NCBI GenBank assembly: GCA_019694165.1
Contig: JAIBCL010000018.1
Coordinates: 62,001-126,000, forward strand
From: Verrucomicrobiaceae bacterium
GTDB lineage: Bacteria; Verrucomicrobiota; Verrucomicrobiia; Verrucomicrobiales; Verrucomicrobiaceae
Direction: 5' to 3'
Length of the DNA stretch: 64,000 nucleotides
In this document: positions 44,557 to 53,495 of the stretch, one piece after another
Layout of the letters: each line of letters starts with the position of its first letter
Position numbering within the stretch: the stretch's first letter is position 1
The notes under the pieces: generated by a model
The model's database searches: none
What the model was told of the DNA's origin: nothing
Seen by the model: the letters and a program-made list of their open reading frames with translations, nothing else
Made by a program: the position numbers and the translations under genes

Positions 44557-47500
44557 TTATCCTCCGCTCTTGAGGTAGCCGATCAAGTCCGCCATGTCCT
44601 GTGGCGGCAAGGTCTGCTCGAGCCCTTCGGGCATGAGCGACAGGCCGGTGGCTTTGAGTTCGCGGATGTCGGCGCGGAGGATCGTCTCGCGCACCCCGCC
44701 GGGCTGCACCACGTCGATACTGGAGGCAGTTTCGTTGGCGACGACGCCCGTGAGCGTGCGGCTATCACGCGTCGTCACGACGTAGGCGGTGTAGCGCGGA
44801 TCGACGGCCGCGTTCGGATCGAGAATGGCGGTGACGAAGTCGCCGGCGGGCTTGTTGTAGAAAGCCTTCAAGTCCGGCCCGACAGCCATGCCGGTGCCGA
44901 TGTAAGTGTGGCAGACGGAGCAGACATTCTTGAAAACCACCGCGCCATGCACCGGATCGGCGCGCAGAGCGGGCACGCCCTGATACTTCGCTATCACCTG
45001 GCCCCGCGCGGCTCCATTTGCCGCAGGCAGCAGCTTCTCCGCCAGCGACCGGATTTCCGCCTTCGCGTGATGCGCCAGCGCCTGCCGGCTCGCGGGCGGC
45101 ACCTCGGCCCCGCTCACGACGTGCGCCTCCACGGCTTTCAACAAGTGCAGCGCCCATTCATCGCGCGCGAGCAGCGCTGTGACTATCGACGCGCGCAGCG
45201 ATGGTGCCCGCTGGTTCCAGCCGGCAAGCATCAAGTCGGCGATTTTCGCATCCGACGAGCGCGACAGCACGCCGAGCGCGGCCTTTTGCAGCCGGTCCGG
45301 AGTCGTCGGGGTCAGGAAGGCGGCCAGCGCGTCCTGATCCCGCGCTGCGTCACTGAAGCCGCGCATGAAAAGGCGCAACGCGGTCTCCCGATATGCCTCG
45401 CCGGATTTCTGATCGGTCGCGATCCTGTGTGCGGCGTCGAACAGCGGCTTCACGCGGCCGGCTCCATCGAGAGACGCCAGCTTGATGCCACGGCGGTCGA
45501 GCGCGTCCTGCAATTGCACCATGCCGGCGATCTGCCACGGCGCCGGCCGCTCCGAGGCCACCACCTTCAACACCGCGCTGAACTGCTCCGGCGTCTTCGC
45601 CTCGGCCGCAGCAGTGGCGATGAGCTGGCCGACGAGGTCCTTCCATCCCGTGCCTTCAGCGGGCGCTTTCATCACCAGATCGAGAATCTCCCGCGGCTGC
45701 CGGTCCGATGAGGTAAGCACCGCCGCGCGAAACTCCGCGTCGTCCAGCGCCGTCCGGGCTACGTCGGCCAGCACGGCTGCGGCGCGGGCATCGGCGCTCT
45801 CGCCGAGGCTGAGCGCAAGCTGAAAGCGCACGCCGAAGTCGGGATCGTGGGCGAGCTTCGAGCACGCATCGAAGAGATCAGCGCGGCCTTCGCTCAAGCG
45901 CAGCGCGTGCCGGCGCACATGCGCTTCGGCATCGCTGAGCGACTGCGCGAGCAGCGCGGATGGCAACGCCTTGAGGCCGTCGAGAACTGAGAGCGCCTGC
46001 ACGCGCACGGCCGCCTGCTTGCTGGCGGCGGCGAGCTTCATGAGCGGCTCATGCGTGGCGGTGTCGTTGCTCTGGAGCAGCAGTTGATGCACGAGGTCGC
46101 GCGTGGTGCCATTTGGCGTGTCGAGCGCAGCCACGAGCGCGGCGGCGTCGAGCGTGGTGAGATCGGCCACCTTGCGCAGCTTGGCGCCTTTCGGGAAGAG
46201 GCGGTAGATGCGGCCCATCGCATCACCCAGCCGCGGGTCCAGCTTTGCCAGGCGGTCCGCCGGAATCCACCGCGTGTGTTCGATCACGGCACGATACATA
46301 TCGACGATGTAAAGCGCGCCGTCGGGACCCGTGCGTACCTGCACGGGTCGCGTCCAGTTGTCGGTCGAAGCGAAGAACTCCCGCGTGCGCTCATCCTCGG
46401 GTCGCTTCGCAGTGAAAGTCGCGCCGTCCTCCTGAAGCTGGTAGCGCCGCACCAGATTGTGCGCCACCTCGCCGATGAAAGCGTTGCCGTTGAACTCCGC
46501 GCCGAGCAGCACATCGCGGTAGATGCCAAGTCCGCAGGCGGAGGTAATGTGGCCGAGCGACTTGGGATTGTTGAAACGGTCGAGCGGCTGGCTGATGAAG
46601 TTCAGCCCGTCTTCGTCCTGCTCCTTTGGCAGATACACGCTGGGCTTCGGCGCGGGCACGTGGGGATTGCGCTTCGCGTATCGCTCAGGCAGCGGGAAAT
46701 GAAAAATCCAGCGGCTGTTGCTGCAACCGAACCAGTTGTCCCAGTCGTCGCGCTCGCGGCCCTGCTGCGTCACGCCGGAGACGAGCTGCAGCTCGCCCGT
46801 GTCGGGCTGGATGCGGATGTCGCGTCCGCTGATGTCCGTCTCCGCGCCGGTGGCCGCGCTGCGCACCTTGCCGCCGAGCAGGCCGTTCGCGCCGTGAATC
46901 CAGTTGTCGAGCCCGAGGGCGAGGCTGTTCACGCGTGCGTTGTAGTTGTCGGTGTAAAAGCCGGTGAAGAGCTTCTTCGGCGTCTTGCCTTCCTCGACAA
47001 ACAGGATGTCCGGTGCGGCGCACACGAGCGCTCCTTCGCGCCAGCAGGTGACCCCGGTGGGAAACGGAATCCCTTCCAGCACGAGCGTGGACCGGTCGTA
47101 GCGGCCGTCGCCGTCCGTGTCGGTGAGAATCTTCACGCGCCCGCCGGGCTTCCAGTTGCCGTCCATGCCGTTTGGATAATCCGGCTGCTCCACCACCCAC
47201 ATGCGGCCATGCGCATCCCAGTCGATGGCCACGGGATCCATGACAAATGGCTCGGCGGCGGCTAGTTCGACCGTGAAGCCGTCACGCGTTTTGATGGATG
47301 TCATCGACAGCGCCGGCGGCTTCGGCGGCACATCCGCGCGATACATGGCGGAGAATTCACGCGGCATCAACTCGTGAACGGCGGCGATGATCTTCTCCTC
47401 AACGCCCGCCGTGAACTTGGCCGGCCGGTCATAGTAAACCATCGCGCCGCCGCCTTCGTAGCCGCCTTCGTCCAGCACGCGCTGCGAGGGGATGTAGCAG

Positions 47501-48684
47501 AGCGCATCGTTCGAGTAGGCGTCAATCCACAGGCGCGAAGCATCGAACTCGGTCTTGATCCGCAGACCGTAATCGACCGTGACTTCGCCGGGCAGAAACA
47601 CCATCGCGAGATCGGCGCCGAAGTTCCACACCTGCACGCGGTAAGGCAGCTCCGTCGGCAACTTCTCTCCCCGGTCGAGGCGCGCGAGGTTCTTCTGCGC
47701 GATGTAGGCCACGTTCGGCGTCTTCGAGGCCGCATCCTTCTGCAGCATCTCGCGTGTCGGCAGCGTGTCGAGCGGCAGCGTCATCGCCTTCACCCGTGCT
47801 TCGATTTTCCCGCCGATGGATTTGTGCGGCGCACCGAGCAGCCGCGTGACTTCCTTTGCCACCTCCTCGCCGTGCTGCACGGCCAGCTCCACCGTGCCGC
47901 GCGGATGCGGATTCTGATCCGCGCCGCAGCCGATGCCGATGAGCGCGACGGCACCAGGATGATCGCGTTCGATGCCGACCATCGCGGTGCCCGGCCAGTC
48001 GCCGTGCAGCTTGTTGAAGGAGAGCGTCGTCGCGTGGCAGGCGTAGTTTGCGAAGACCGCGCGCAGCGCGCCGTCGGCGCCATGCACGAACATCACCGGC
48101 AGCGCGTGGTCCACCGGACCGCCCCACGCCGCGCGGCGATTGCGCGCAAAGCTGGCGCTGCCCACGGCCCACGACACGCGCGCCGGCTTGCGATCCGCCA
48201 GCGCGGCGAGCACCACCCGCTCAAGCTTGTCCGTCAGCTCGCGCGAGTAGCGGTCGATGTTCGCCTGATGCGCCGGCGGAATGTCCATGCTGAAAATGTT
48301 CACCAGCGCGCCTGCCAGACACGGACCGCAGTGCGTGTGTGAGAAACTGATGGCGAGGCGGTCCTCCTCGACGCCCTTCTTTGCGAGGCGTGCCACCAGC
48401 TCGCGCCGCATCGCATCGGGAATGCCGCAATTGTCCACGGTGATGAGCACCGCCGGCTTCTCCGCATCGCCGCCGAACACGAGCGTCTTAGCCCAAATAT
48501 GCTGCTCGATGCCCTCGGACTCCTCGCGCCGGTTGCCGTAGCCGCTGAGGCGGACCGCGTAGTCCGGCGTGATGTCGATCTTTGCCACGCCGACGGTGCG
48601 CAGGTCATCCACCGCTTTGCAGTGGAGAATCGGGAAACAGAAGCTGGCGGCAGCGATGACGATGGGAACTAGGCGGCGGTTCAT
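44557..48684 (-). CDS. Ceramidase-like / PVC-type dehydrogenase / HEAT / cytochrome c fusion
   Basis: A very large exported protein of 1375 residues, starting at the ATG 48684 (signal peptide about 1-24). Residues about 28-440 resemble the neutral/alkaline non-lysosomal ceramidase N-terminal domain, with Ser-His-Thr-His-Cys-Gly-Pro and Cys-His-Ala-Thr-Thr as zinc-site segments. Residues about 470-880 match the PVC-type membrane-bound dehydrogenase propeller (Asp-Trp-Asp-Ala-His-Gly-Arg-Met-Trp-Val). HEAT-like helices follow (about 890-1230), then a cytochrome c domain with Cys-Ser-Val-Cys-His at 1255-1259. Fusions of propeller, HEAT and heme are typical of Planctomycetes/Verrucomicrobia; adding the ceramidase-like part is notable. 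It likely acts in the periplasm in oxidation linked to electron transfer. Confidence 0.88.
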   Translation of the reverse strand: MNRRLVPIVIAAASFCFPILHCKAVDDLRTVGVAKIDITPDYAVRLSGYGNRREESEGIEQHIWAKTLVFGGDAEKPAVLITVDNCGIPDAMRRELVARLAKKGVEEDRLAISFSHTHCGPCLAGALVNIFSMDIPPAHQANIDRYSRELTDKLERVVLAALADRKPARVSWAVGSASFARNRRAAWGGPVDHALPVMFVHGADGALRAVFANYACHATTLSFNKLHGDWPGTAMVGIERDHPGAVALIGIGCGADQNPHPRGTVELAVQHGEEVAKEVTRLLGAPHKSIGGKIEARVKAMTLPLDTLPTREMLQKDAASKTPNVAYIAQKNLARLDRGEKLPTELPYRVQVWNFGADLAMVFLPGEVTVDYGLRIKTEFDASRLWIDAYSNDALCYIPSQRVLDEGGYEGGGAMVYYDRPAKFTAGVEEKIIAAVHELMPREFSAMYRADVPPKPPALSMTSIKTRDGFTVELAAAEPFVMDPVAIDWDAHGRMWVVEQPDYPNGMDGNWKPGGRVKILTDTDGDGRYDRSTLVLEGIPFPTGVTCWREGALVCAAPDILFVEEGKTPKKLFTGFYTDNYNARVNSLALGLDNWIHGANGLLGGKVRSAATGAETDISGRDIRIQPDTGELQLVSGVTQQGRERDDWDNWFGCSNSRWIFHFPLPERYAKRNPHVPAPKPSVYLPKEQDEDGLNFISQPLDRFNNPKSLGHITSACGLGIYRDVLLGAEFNGNAFIGEVAHNLVRRYQLQEDGATFTAKRPEDERTREFFASTDNWTRPVQVRTGPDGALYIVDMYRAVIEHTRWIPADRLAKLDPRLGDAMGRIYRLFPKGAKLRKVADLTTLDAAALVAALDTPNGTTRDLVHQLLLQSNDTATHEPLMKLAAASKQAAVRVQALSVLDGLKALPSALLAQSLSDAEAHVRRHALRLSEGRADLFDACSKLAHDPDFGVRFQLALSLGESADARAAAVLADVARTALDDAEFRAAVLTSSDRQPREILDLVMKAPAEGTGWKDLVGQLIATAAAEAKTPEQFSAVLKVVASERPAPWQIAGMVQLQDALDRRGIKLASLDGAGRVKPLFDAAHRIATDQKSGEAYRETALRLFMRGFSDAARDQDALAAFLTPTTPDRLQKAALGVLSRSSDAKIADLMLAGWNQRAPSLRASIVTALLARDEWALHLLKAVEAHVVSGAEVPPASRQALAHHAKAEIRSLAEKLLPAANGAARGQVIAKYQGVPALRADPVHGAVVFKNVCSVCHTYIGTGMAVGPDLKAFYNKPAGDFVTAILDPNAAVDPRYTAYVVTTRDSRTLTGVVANETASSIDVVQPGGVRETILRADIRELKATGLSLMPEGLEQTLPPQDMADLIGYLKSGG

Positions 48685-48795
48685 GCCTTCCCAATACGGC
48701 GCGCCAGCGCGCGGTATGACAACCGACCCGATGCGGCGCGCCGCGCTCGGTGCGCCATGGTCAGGGACAAGCATGTCCCCGTCCCCGTGGCTGCT

Positions 48796-50955
48796 TCACG
48801 GCGTGACGACGATCTTGTGCCGCATGAAGAGGCGCGCCTTCCCGGCGGTGCTCACGGAAAAGGTGTGGGTGCCACCGCTGCCGGTGTCGGTGACGGGATT
48901 CCACGAAGAGAGATCGACGGACCAGTCGGCGCCGTACGTCACGCCCGTCACGCCTGCGGGCTGCGTGTAGCTGAAGGTCATGCTGCCGGCGGCGATGACG
49001 GCCGGCGGCAGCGCCGCGCGCGGCGTGAATGTGGTGGGATTCAGATCGAAGGCGTACTCGAAGCCGTTGCCGATGCCGTCATTGTCGTGATCCCCCGTCA
49101 CGCCGCCGGTGACGGCGGGATACTGCGTGGCGATCCAGCCGGAGAAGCCGGACGGCGTCTGCGCGGTGACCGTCTTCAACGCGCCGAACTCATACCAGCG
49201 CGTGCCGACGTTGGGACGGATGCGCATGAAGTAGCTGGTGCCGTTCGTCAGCACCGCGCCGGCGGTGGCGGCGTTCAGCGCGAAGCTCGTGGCACCCGCG
49301 GCCAGCGCGGTGGTGACGGGATTCACAAGCTCGGTCGCATTCGTCACGGTGACGTCGTCTAGGAAGAAGCCGTCATTGCCCGAGGTCGAGACGACGATGC
49401 TCGCACCGTTTTGCTTCATGATGAAGCGCACCTGAACGATCTGGCCGGCGAACGAGGCGAGGCTCACGCCGCGGCTGATCCAGTTCGCATCGAAATTGGC
49501 GCTGCTCAATCCAACGCCCGGCCGCGAGGAGACGCTGGTCCATGTGCTGCCGTTGTCAGTGGAAATCTGCGCTTCAAGCGTCGTCGTCGTCGTGGCGAAG
49601 CGCCCGCGGTCGTACCACTGAAGCTGGCTGGTGCCCGAGACGAGCAGATCACGGGCGACAACGAAGCTCTGATCCGTGAAACTCGGAAAAGCGAGGTGAA
49701 AACCCTTCGCGCCCGTGCGTGCAGCAAAGGGATTGAACGATCCGGCCACGGGCAGCGACACACGCAAGCCGTAACCCCCGGTGGTCTGATCCGTGATCAT
49801 CGGAGCGGGCGAGTCCTCGGCGCCCTCGGTCCACGCGGCGGTGCTGCCGGTGTTCACCTTGAGTTCGTACTGGTCGGCCTGCGTGATGCTGTTGAAGGTG
49901 TAGTTCTGTCCGGTGGTCGGCGGCGTGGCCGTGCCGGTGATGGTGACCGAGTCGCCGAGGATCCCGGGATTGAAGATCGTCGTGGTGTAGCTCGTGCTCG
50001 TCGGCACGCCAGCCCCGGAGATGCCGGTGATGGTGACGGTACAGGGCAGATCAGCCGTCACCGACGCGGGCACGCCGGTGGGCGTCCACACGATGGAATT
50101 GTCGCCGACGCCAGTGGCGGCATTCGAGATGATGGTGACCGGCACGCTGGTCGCCCCCTGCGTCATCGTGACCGTGGCGCCTGAAAACGTCGCGCCCGGA
50201 TAAGAGAGCGACCAGCGGGCAGGCACGAGGCTCTGAGGAATAAATCCCGCATTCGGCCACGGCACGAACTGCGGCGCCGGCGAGGCCTTGAAATTGCCGA
50301 TGACCCAGATGGCATTGGCCGAATTGTGCGTGCCTCCGGCGTCGGTGCTCACCGGCACGTCGCCCGTGCCCATCTGCTGCGCGCGCGAGTTGAGCAGCCA
50401 GCGGCGGTGGCCCACGCTTTCATTGCCGCCGCCGAAATCGATCATGAAGGCATCCACCGCGTCCGGTCCGTGATTGCCGAGGGCGATGTTCGAGTTTCCC
50501 GCCGCCTCCGCCGCATTGGCTGTGTACCACGTCCAGCTCGTCGGCGGAAAATGCGAGATGGCGTCATTGGCCGAGAACATCAGCGCCGCCTCCTGGCACT
50601 TCGCGGACTTCGTGGCGTCGAAGACGATGTCCGCCGGCAGGCCGCCGAGCGCGCGGTAGAAATTGATGCGGCGCAGCACGTCGTCCTTGAACGCGGAGCC
50701 CGTCGTGCCGGCGACGCCGCTCGCAACGTTCCCGCTCCAAGTCATGTTCGCCGCGAAGTTCTGGCTTGCGTTCCAGGCGCAGTTGTAAAACACCAGCACA
50801 TCGCGCCTGTCGGCGCGATTCACCACAAATCCGCTCACCGCCCCCGGGCTGCTGGTGCCCGGCGTGTAGGCCGTCGCCTGCCCGGACATCACTCCGAGCC
50901 ACAGCACGCCCGAAAGCATCCGCACCATCGAACTGGCTGCACGCCCGAATAACAT
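48796..50955 (-). CDS. Secreted CAP-domain protein with beta-sandwich repeats
   Basis: A 719-residue exported protein from the ATG at 50955; the longer frame lacks a signal peptide. The signal is about residues 1-30. A CAP/SCP-like domain follows (about 60-200), with Ile-Asn-Phe-Tyr-Arg-Ala, Ala-Ile-Ser-His-Phe-Pro and Glu-Ser-Val-Gly-His-Arg-Arg-Trp-Leu-Leu as the helix and His/Glu motifs of the fold. The rest is Thr/Ser-rich beta structure, including an Ig-like region, a MAM/concanavalin-like segment with a Tyr-Asp-Arg-Gly-Arg-Phe motif and a C-terminal region with Asp-His-Asp-Asn-Asp-Gly-Ile-Gly-Asn-Gly, a calcium-type loop common before verrucomicrobial anchoring domains. Surface or extracellular role likely; activity unknown. 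Confidence 0.72.
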   Translation of the reverse strand: MLFGRAASSMVRMLSGVLWLGVMSGQATAYTPGTSSPGAVSGFVVNRADRRDVLVFYNCAWNASQNFAANMTWSGNVASGVAGTTGSAFKDDVLRRINFYRALGGLPADIVFDATKSAKCQEAALMFSANDAISHFPPTSWTWYTANAAEAAGNSNIALGNHGPDAVDAFMIDFGGGNESVGHRRWLLNSRAQQMGTGDVPVSTDAGGTHNSANAIWVIGNFKASPAPQFVPWPNAGFIPQSLVPARWSLSYPGATFSGATVTMTQGATSVPVTIISNAATGVGDNSIVWTPTGVPASVTADLPCTVTITGISGAGVPTSTSYTTTIFNPGILGDSVTITGTATPPTTGQNYTFNSITQADQYELKVNTGSTAAWTEGAEDSPAPMITDQTTGGYGLRVSLPVAGSFNPFAARTGAKGFHLAFPSFTDQSFVVARDLLVSGTSQLQWYDRGRFATTTTTLEAQISTDNGSTWTSVSSRPGVGLSSANFDANWISRGVSLASFAGQIVQVRFIMKQNGASIVVSTSGNDGFFLDDVTVTNATELVNPVTTALAAGATSFALNAATAGAVLTNGTSYFMRIRPNVGTRWYEFGALKTVTAQTPSGFSGWIATQYPAVTGGVTGDHDNDGIGNGFEYAFDLNPTTFTPRAALPPAVIAAGSMTFSYTQPAGVTGVTYGADWSVDLSSWNPVTDTGSGGTHTFSVSTAGKARLFMRHKIVVTP

Positions 50956-51260
50956 GGGGGGAAGTCTGCCACAGCGGCATCCGCGCGGCAAGACGCGCGA
51001 GGAATTCTTAGCGGTCGCACAGACATGAGGCGGTCTTGCGCCCGCGTCGGCAGGCTTCGTCAATGATGCCGGCGCTGTGGAGGGAGCATTCAATTCATGG
51101 CGGCGATTGCAAAATCCAGGCATCAGCGGCATCCCTTGTCCCGTTGCGCGCTCTTGGCAGAGGGACACGAAGAGCACGCGACGTGACCGGATGTCCGTGC
51201 TGCTTGCGTTGTCCCTGATGCTTTCGCTGTCGCCGCAGCCCGGAGGCAGGGATCATCGGA
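50956..51260. other. Intergenic region with no recognised feature
   Basis: These 305 bases lie between the divergent CAP-domain and MFS genes. Short open frames occur but none has natural composition or family motifs. A Shine-Dalgarno-like GGAGGCAGGGA precedes the MFS start by about 9 bases. Promoters for both genes must lie here, but I see no convincing hexamer pair or repeat. Confidence 0.6.
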
Positions 51261-52571
51261 ATGAACTCTCAACAGCCACAATCACCGACAAGCGCACGCT
51301 TCATCGTGCTGCTCCTTCTCTGCCTGGCCGCCGCCATCGCTTATGTGAGCCGGAATGCCATCGCGGTCGCCGAGAGCACGGTGCGCGCGGATCTCAGTCT
51401 GAGCAAAGAGCAGTCAGGCTGGCTCATGAGCGCGTTCTTCCTGCCGTATGCGCTGTGTCAGATTCCGGGTGCGGCGTTTGGCCAGCGCTTCGGTGCGCGC
51501 GTGGCTTTGCCGGTGTTTGCGATGGTGTGGTCGCTATCGACGGCAGCCAGCGCCATCGGCGGATTTGCGATGATGCTCGTGATGCGCGTGGCGAAAGGCA
51601 TTTCGCAGGCCGGATTGTTCCCCGTGAGTGCAGCCGTCATCTCGCGATGGTTCCCGAGCACGGGCCGCGCATTTGCCGGAGGCGCGCTCGGCGGCTTCAT
51701 GTCGGTGGGCGGCGCGATCGGTGCAGCGCTCACCGGCTGGCTGGTGGTGCAGGTCGGCTGGCGGACGATGTTTGTGATCTACAGCGTGCCGGGTCTGATC
51801 TGGGCGGCGATGTTCTGGATCTGGTTTCGCAACTCGCCGCGCGAGCACGGCGGTGTGAATGAAACGGAATTGTCGCTGCTGAATTCCGCCGCTGATCTGC
51901 CCGCCGGAAGAACGCACACACCCGTGCCGTGGCTGCGACTCGCCACCAGTCCGGCGATGTGGTGCATCTGTGGCCAGCAGTTCTGCTGCGCGGCGGCCTA
52001 CATGTTCTTCGCGAGCTGGTTCGCCACCTATCTTCAGGAGGCGCGCGGCGTGACGATCATCCACTCGGGCCTGCTTAACACGCTGCCGCTCATCGGCGTG
52101 GTCGGCGGCAGCCTCGCGGGTGGTCACGCGTCTGACCTCGTGATGCAGCGCACCGGCAGCCGCCGCATGGCGCGTCAGGGGGTGACGATGATTTCGCTCG
52201 GCTTGTGCGCCGTGCTCACATTTGCGGCGATGTTTGTTTCCCACGCGCTCGGCGCCGTGCTGCTGATCAGTGCAGGCGCATTTTTCGCATCAGTCGCCGG
52301 GCCGTGCTGCATCGCCACGACCATCGACATGGGCGGCGAGCACGTCGCTGCCGTAAACAGCGTGATGAACATGTGCGGCAACTTCGGCGCGATGCTCTTC
52401 CCGCTCGTGGTGCCGCATTTGCTGAAGCAGACCGGCAGTTGGGACGCGGTCCTGGTGAGCTTCGGTTGCCTCTACATCGTCGCCATGCTGTGCTGGTGGC
52501 TGATCAAGCCCGACGGCACCGTCTTCGATCAAGCGCTGATCCGCTCCTCTTTATCCTCGGAGACGAAATGA
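51261..52571 (+). CDS. MFS transporter of the anion:cation symporter type
   Basis: A 436-residue carrier with about 12 helices. The first helix segment (Ala-Tyr-Val-Ser-Arg-Asn-Ala-Ile-Ala-Val-Ala) and the Gly-Gln-Arg-Phe-Gly-Ala-Arg loop match the ACS family, which includes hexuronate, galactonate and related sugar-acid:H+ symporters. The Lys-Gly-Ile-Ser-Gln-Ala-Gly-Leu-Phe-Pro motif in helix 4 is typical. It ends 2 bases before the convergent AraC gene and sits beside a cluster with a DgoD-like dehydratase, which supports sugar-acid import. The exact substrate is not shown. Confidence 0.88.
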   Translation: MNSQQPQSPTSARFIVLLLLCLAAAIAYVSRNAIAVAESTVRADLSLSKEQSGWLMSAFFLPYALCQIPGAAFGQRFGARVALPVFAMVWSLSTAASAIGGFAMMLVMRVAKGISQAGLFPVSAAVISRWFPSTGRAFAGGALGGFMSVGGAIGAALTGWLVVQVGWRTMFVIYSVPGLIWAAMFWIWFRNSPREHGGVNETELSLLNSAADLPAGRTHTPVPWLRLATSPAMWCICGQQFCCAAAYMFFASWFATYLQEARGVTIIHSGLLNTLPLIGVVGGSLAGGHASDLVMQRTGSRRMARQGVTMISLGLCAVLTFAAMFVSHALGAVLLISAGAFFASVAGPCCIATTIDMGGEHVAAVNSVMNMCGNFGAMLFPLVVPHLLKQTGSWDAVLVSFGCLYIVAMLCWWLIKPDGTVFDQALIRSSLSSETK

Positions 52572-52573
52572 TT

Positions 52574-53422
52574 TCAGCACTGCGACTGCCGATACTGCAT
52601 GGGCGACTGGCCGAAGTGCTTGCGGAAGACGCGCGAGAAGTAGAACGGGCTGGCGAAGCCGCAGGACTCCGCGATCGCGGAGACGGTCTTGCGCGTGCTG
52701 GCGAGTTGCTGGCAGGCGAGTTGCAGACGGCGCTGATTGAGCCAGTCCATCGGACGCAGGCCTGTCTCGCGTTTGAAGATGCGGCCGAAATACACGGCGT
52801 TGAGACCGACGGCTCTGGCCCAATCGGTGAGCGTGATGACATCCTTCAATCGCGCATCGGCCCACGTCTCGGCGAGGAGGATTTTGTCCATCACGCTCCG
52901 ATCTTCAGCAAAGGAGCGGTCCATCGCGGGTCGAAGTTCATTCATGAGCCAGGCGAGCCACTGAAGCAGCGCGCCGCTGATGTGCAGCTCACGAGCAGGC
53001 GAGGTGCTGGCAAAAGCGGTCAGCACTTTTTCAAACTCGGCCACGAAGCGTTCAGGCTTCGCGATCGTGTAGCGGCGATGGAACCTGCGGCACAGCAGCG
53101 CGTTCGCCATGCCACCCTGTTCGAGCGCGAGCGAGGCACTGAGGCTCACGTGCGGTCTTGCGGCGTCGTGCCCGAAGGAAAATTCGTCACCGCCACGGAT
53201 GATGAGCAGGTCGCCGCGCTTCAAGGCGAGGCGTCGGCCATTGATGAATGCCCAGCATGCGTTTCGCTCAACGAAGAAGAACGAGATCATATCGGCGGCG
53301 AGGCGCGAGTGCTCGATCTCCCAGTCCGGCGTGCCCGCGAAACGGCCAAACCAATGCACGCGCAGACCGAGCGAGGTCTGATAGGCGAGCCGCCAGTCGT
53401 GATGGTAAGGAAGCCAGGGCAT
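52574..53422 (-). CDS. AraC-family transcriptional regulator
   Basis: A 282-residue regulator. Residues 1-150 form a cupin-like sensing domain with an Asp/His-rich strand; the C-terminal 100 residues (about 180-278) carry two helix-turn-helix motifs, the second ending Cys-Gly-Phe-Ala-Ser-Pro-Phe-Tyr-Phe-Ser-Arg-Val-Phe-Arg-Lys-His-Phe-Gly. The start at 53422 is chosen as the sulfatase gene starts 74 bases away on the other strand. It is placed to control the divergent sulfatase cluster in response to a sugar or oligosaccharide. AraC proteins of this type usually activate. Confidence 0.9.
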   Translation of the reverse strand: MPWLPYHHDWRLAYQTSLGLRVHWFGRFAGTPDWEIEHSRLAADMISFFFVERNACWAFINGRRLALKRGDLLIIRGGDEFSFGHDAARPHVSLSASLALEQGGMANALLCRRFHRRYTIAKPERFVAEFEKVLTAFASTSPARELHISGALLQWLAWLMNELRPAMDRSFAEDRSVMDKILLAETWADARLKDVITLTDWARAVGLNAVYFGRIFKRETGLRPMDWLNQRRLQLACQQLASTRKTVSAIAESCGFASPFYFSRVFRKHFGQSPMQYRQSQC

Positions 53423-53423
53423 G

Positions 53424-53447
53424 GTTGAAATAGTGCAAAACTTCAAC
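53424..53447. promoter_or_regulatory. Candidate operator in the AraC/sulfatase divergent region
   Basis: A short inverted repeat, GTTGAA and TTCAAC with a 12-base spacer, lies in the 73-bp gap and next to the AraC start codon, covering where its ribosome binding site would be. Position suggests autoregulation, but a 6-base arm can occur by chance. Confidence 0.3.
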
Positions 53448-53495
53448 GTGCGTTGTCCATGTCATTGTTCAGCGCCCGAAGTCATCGTCGGCGCG

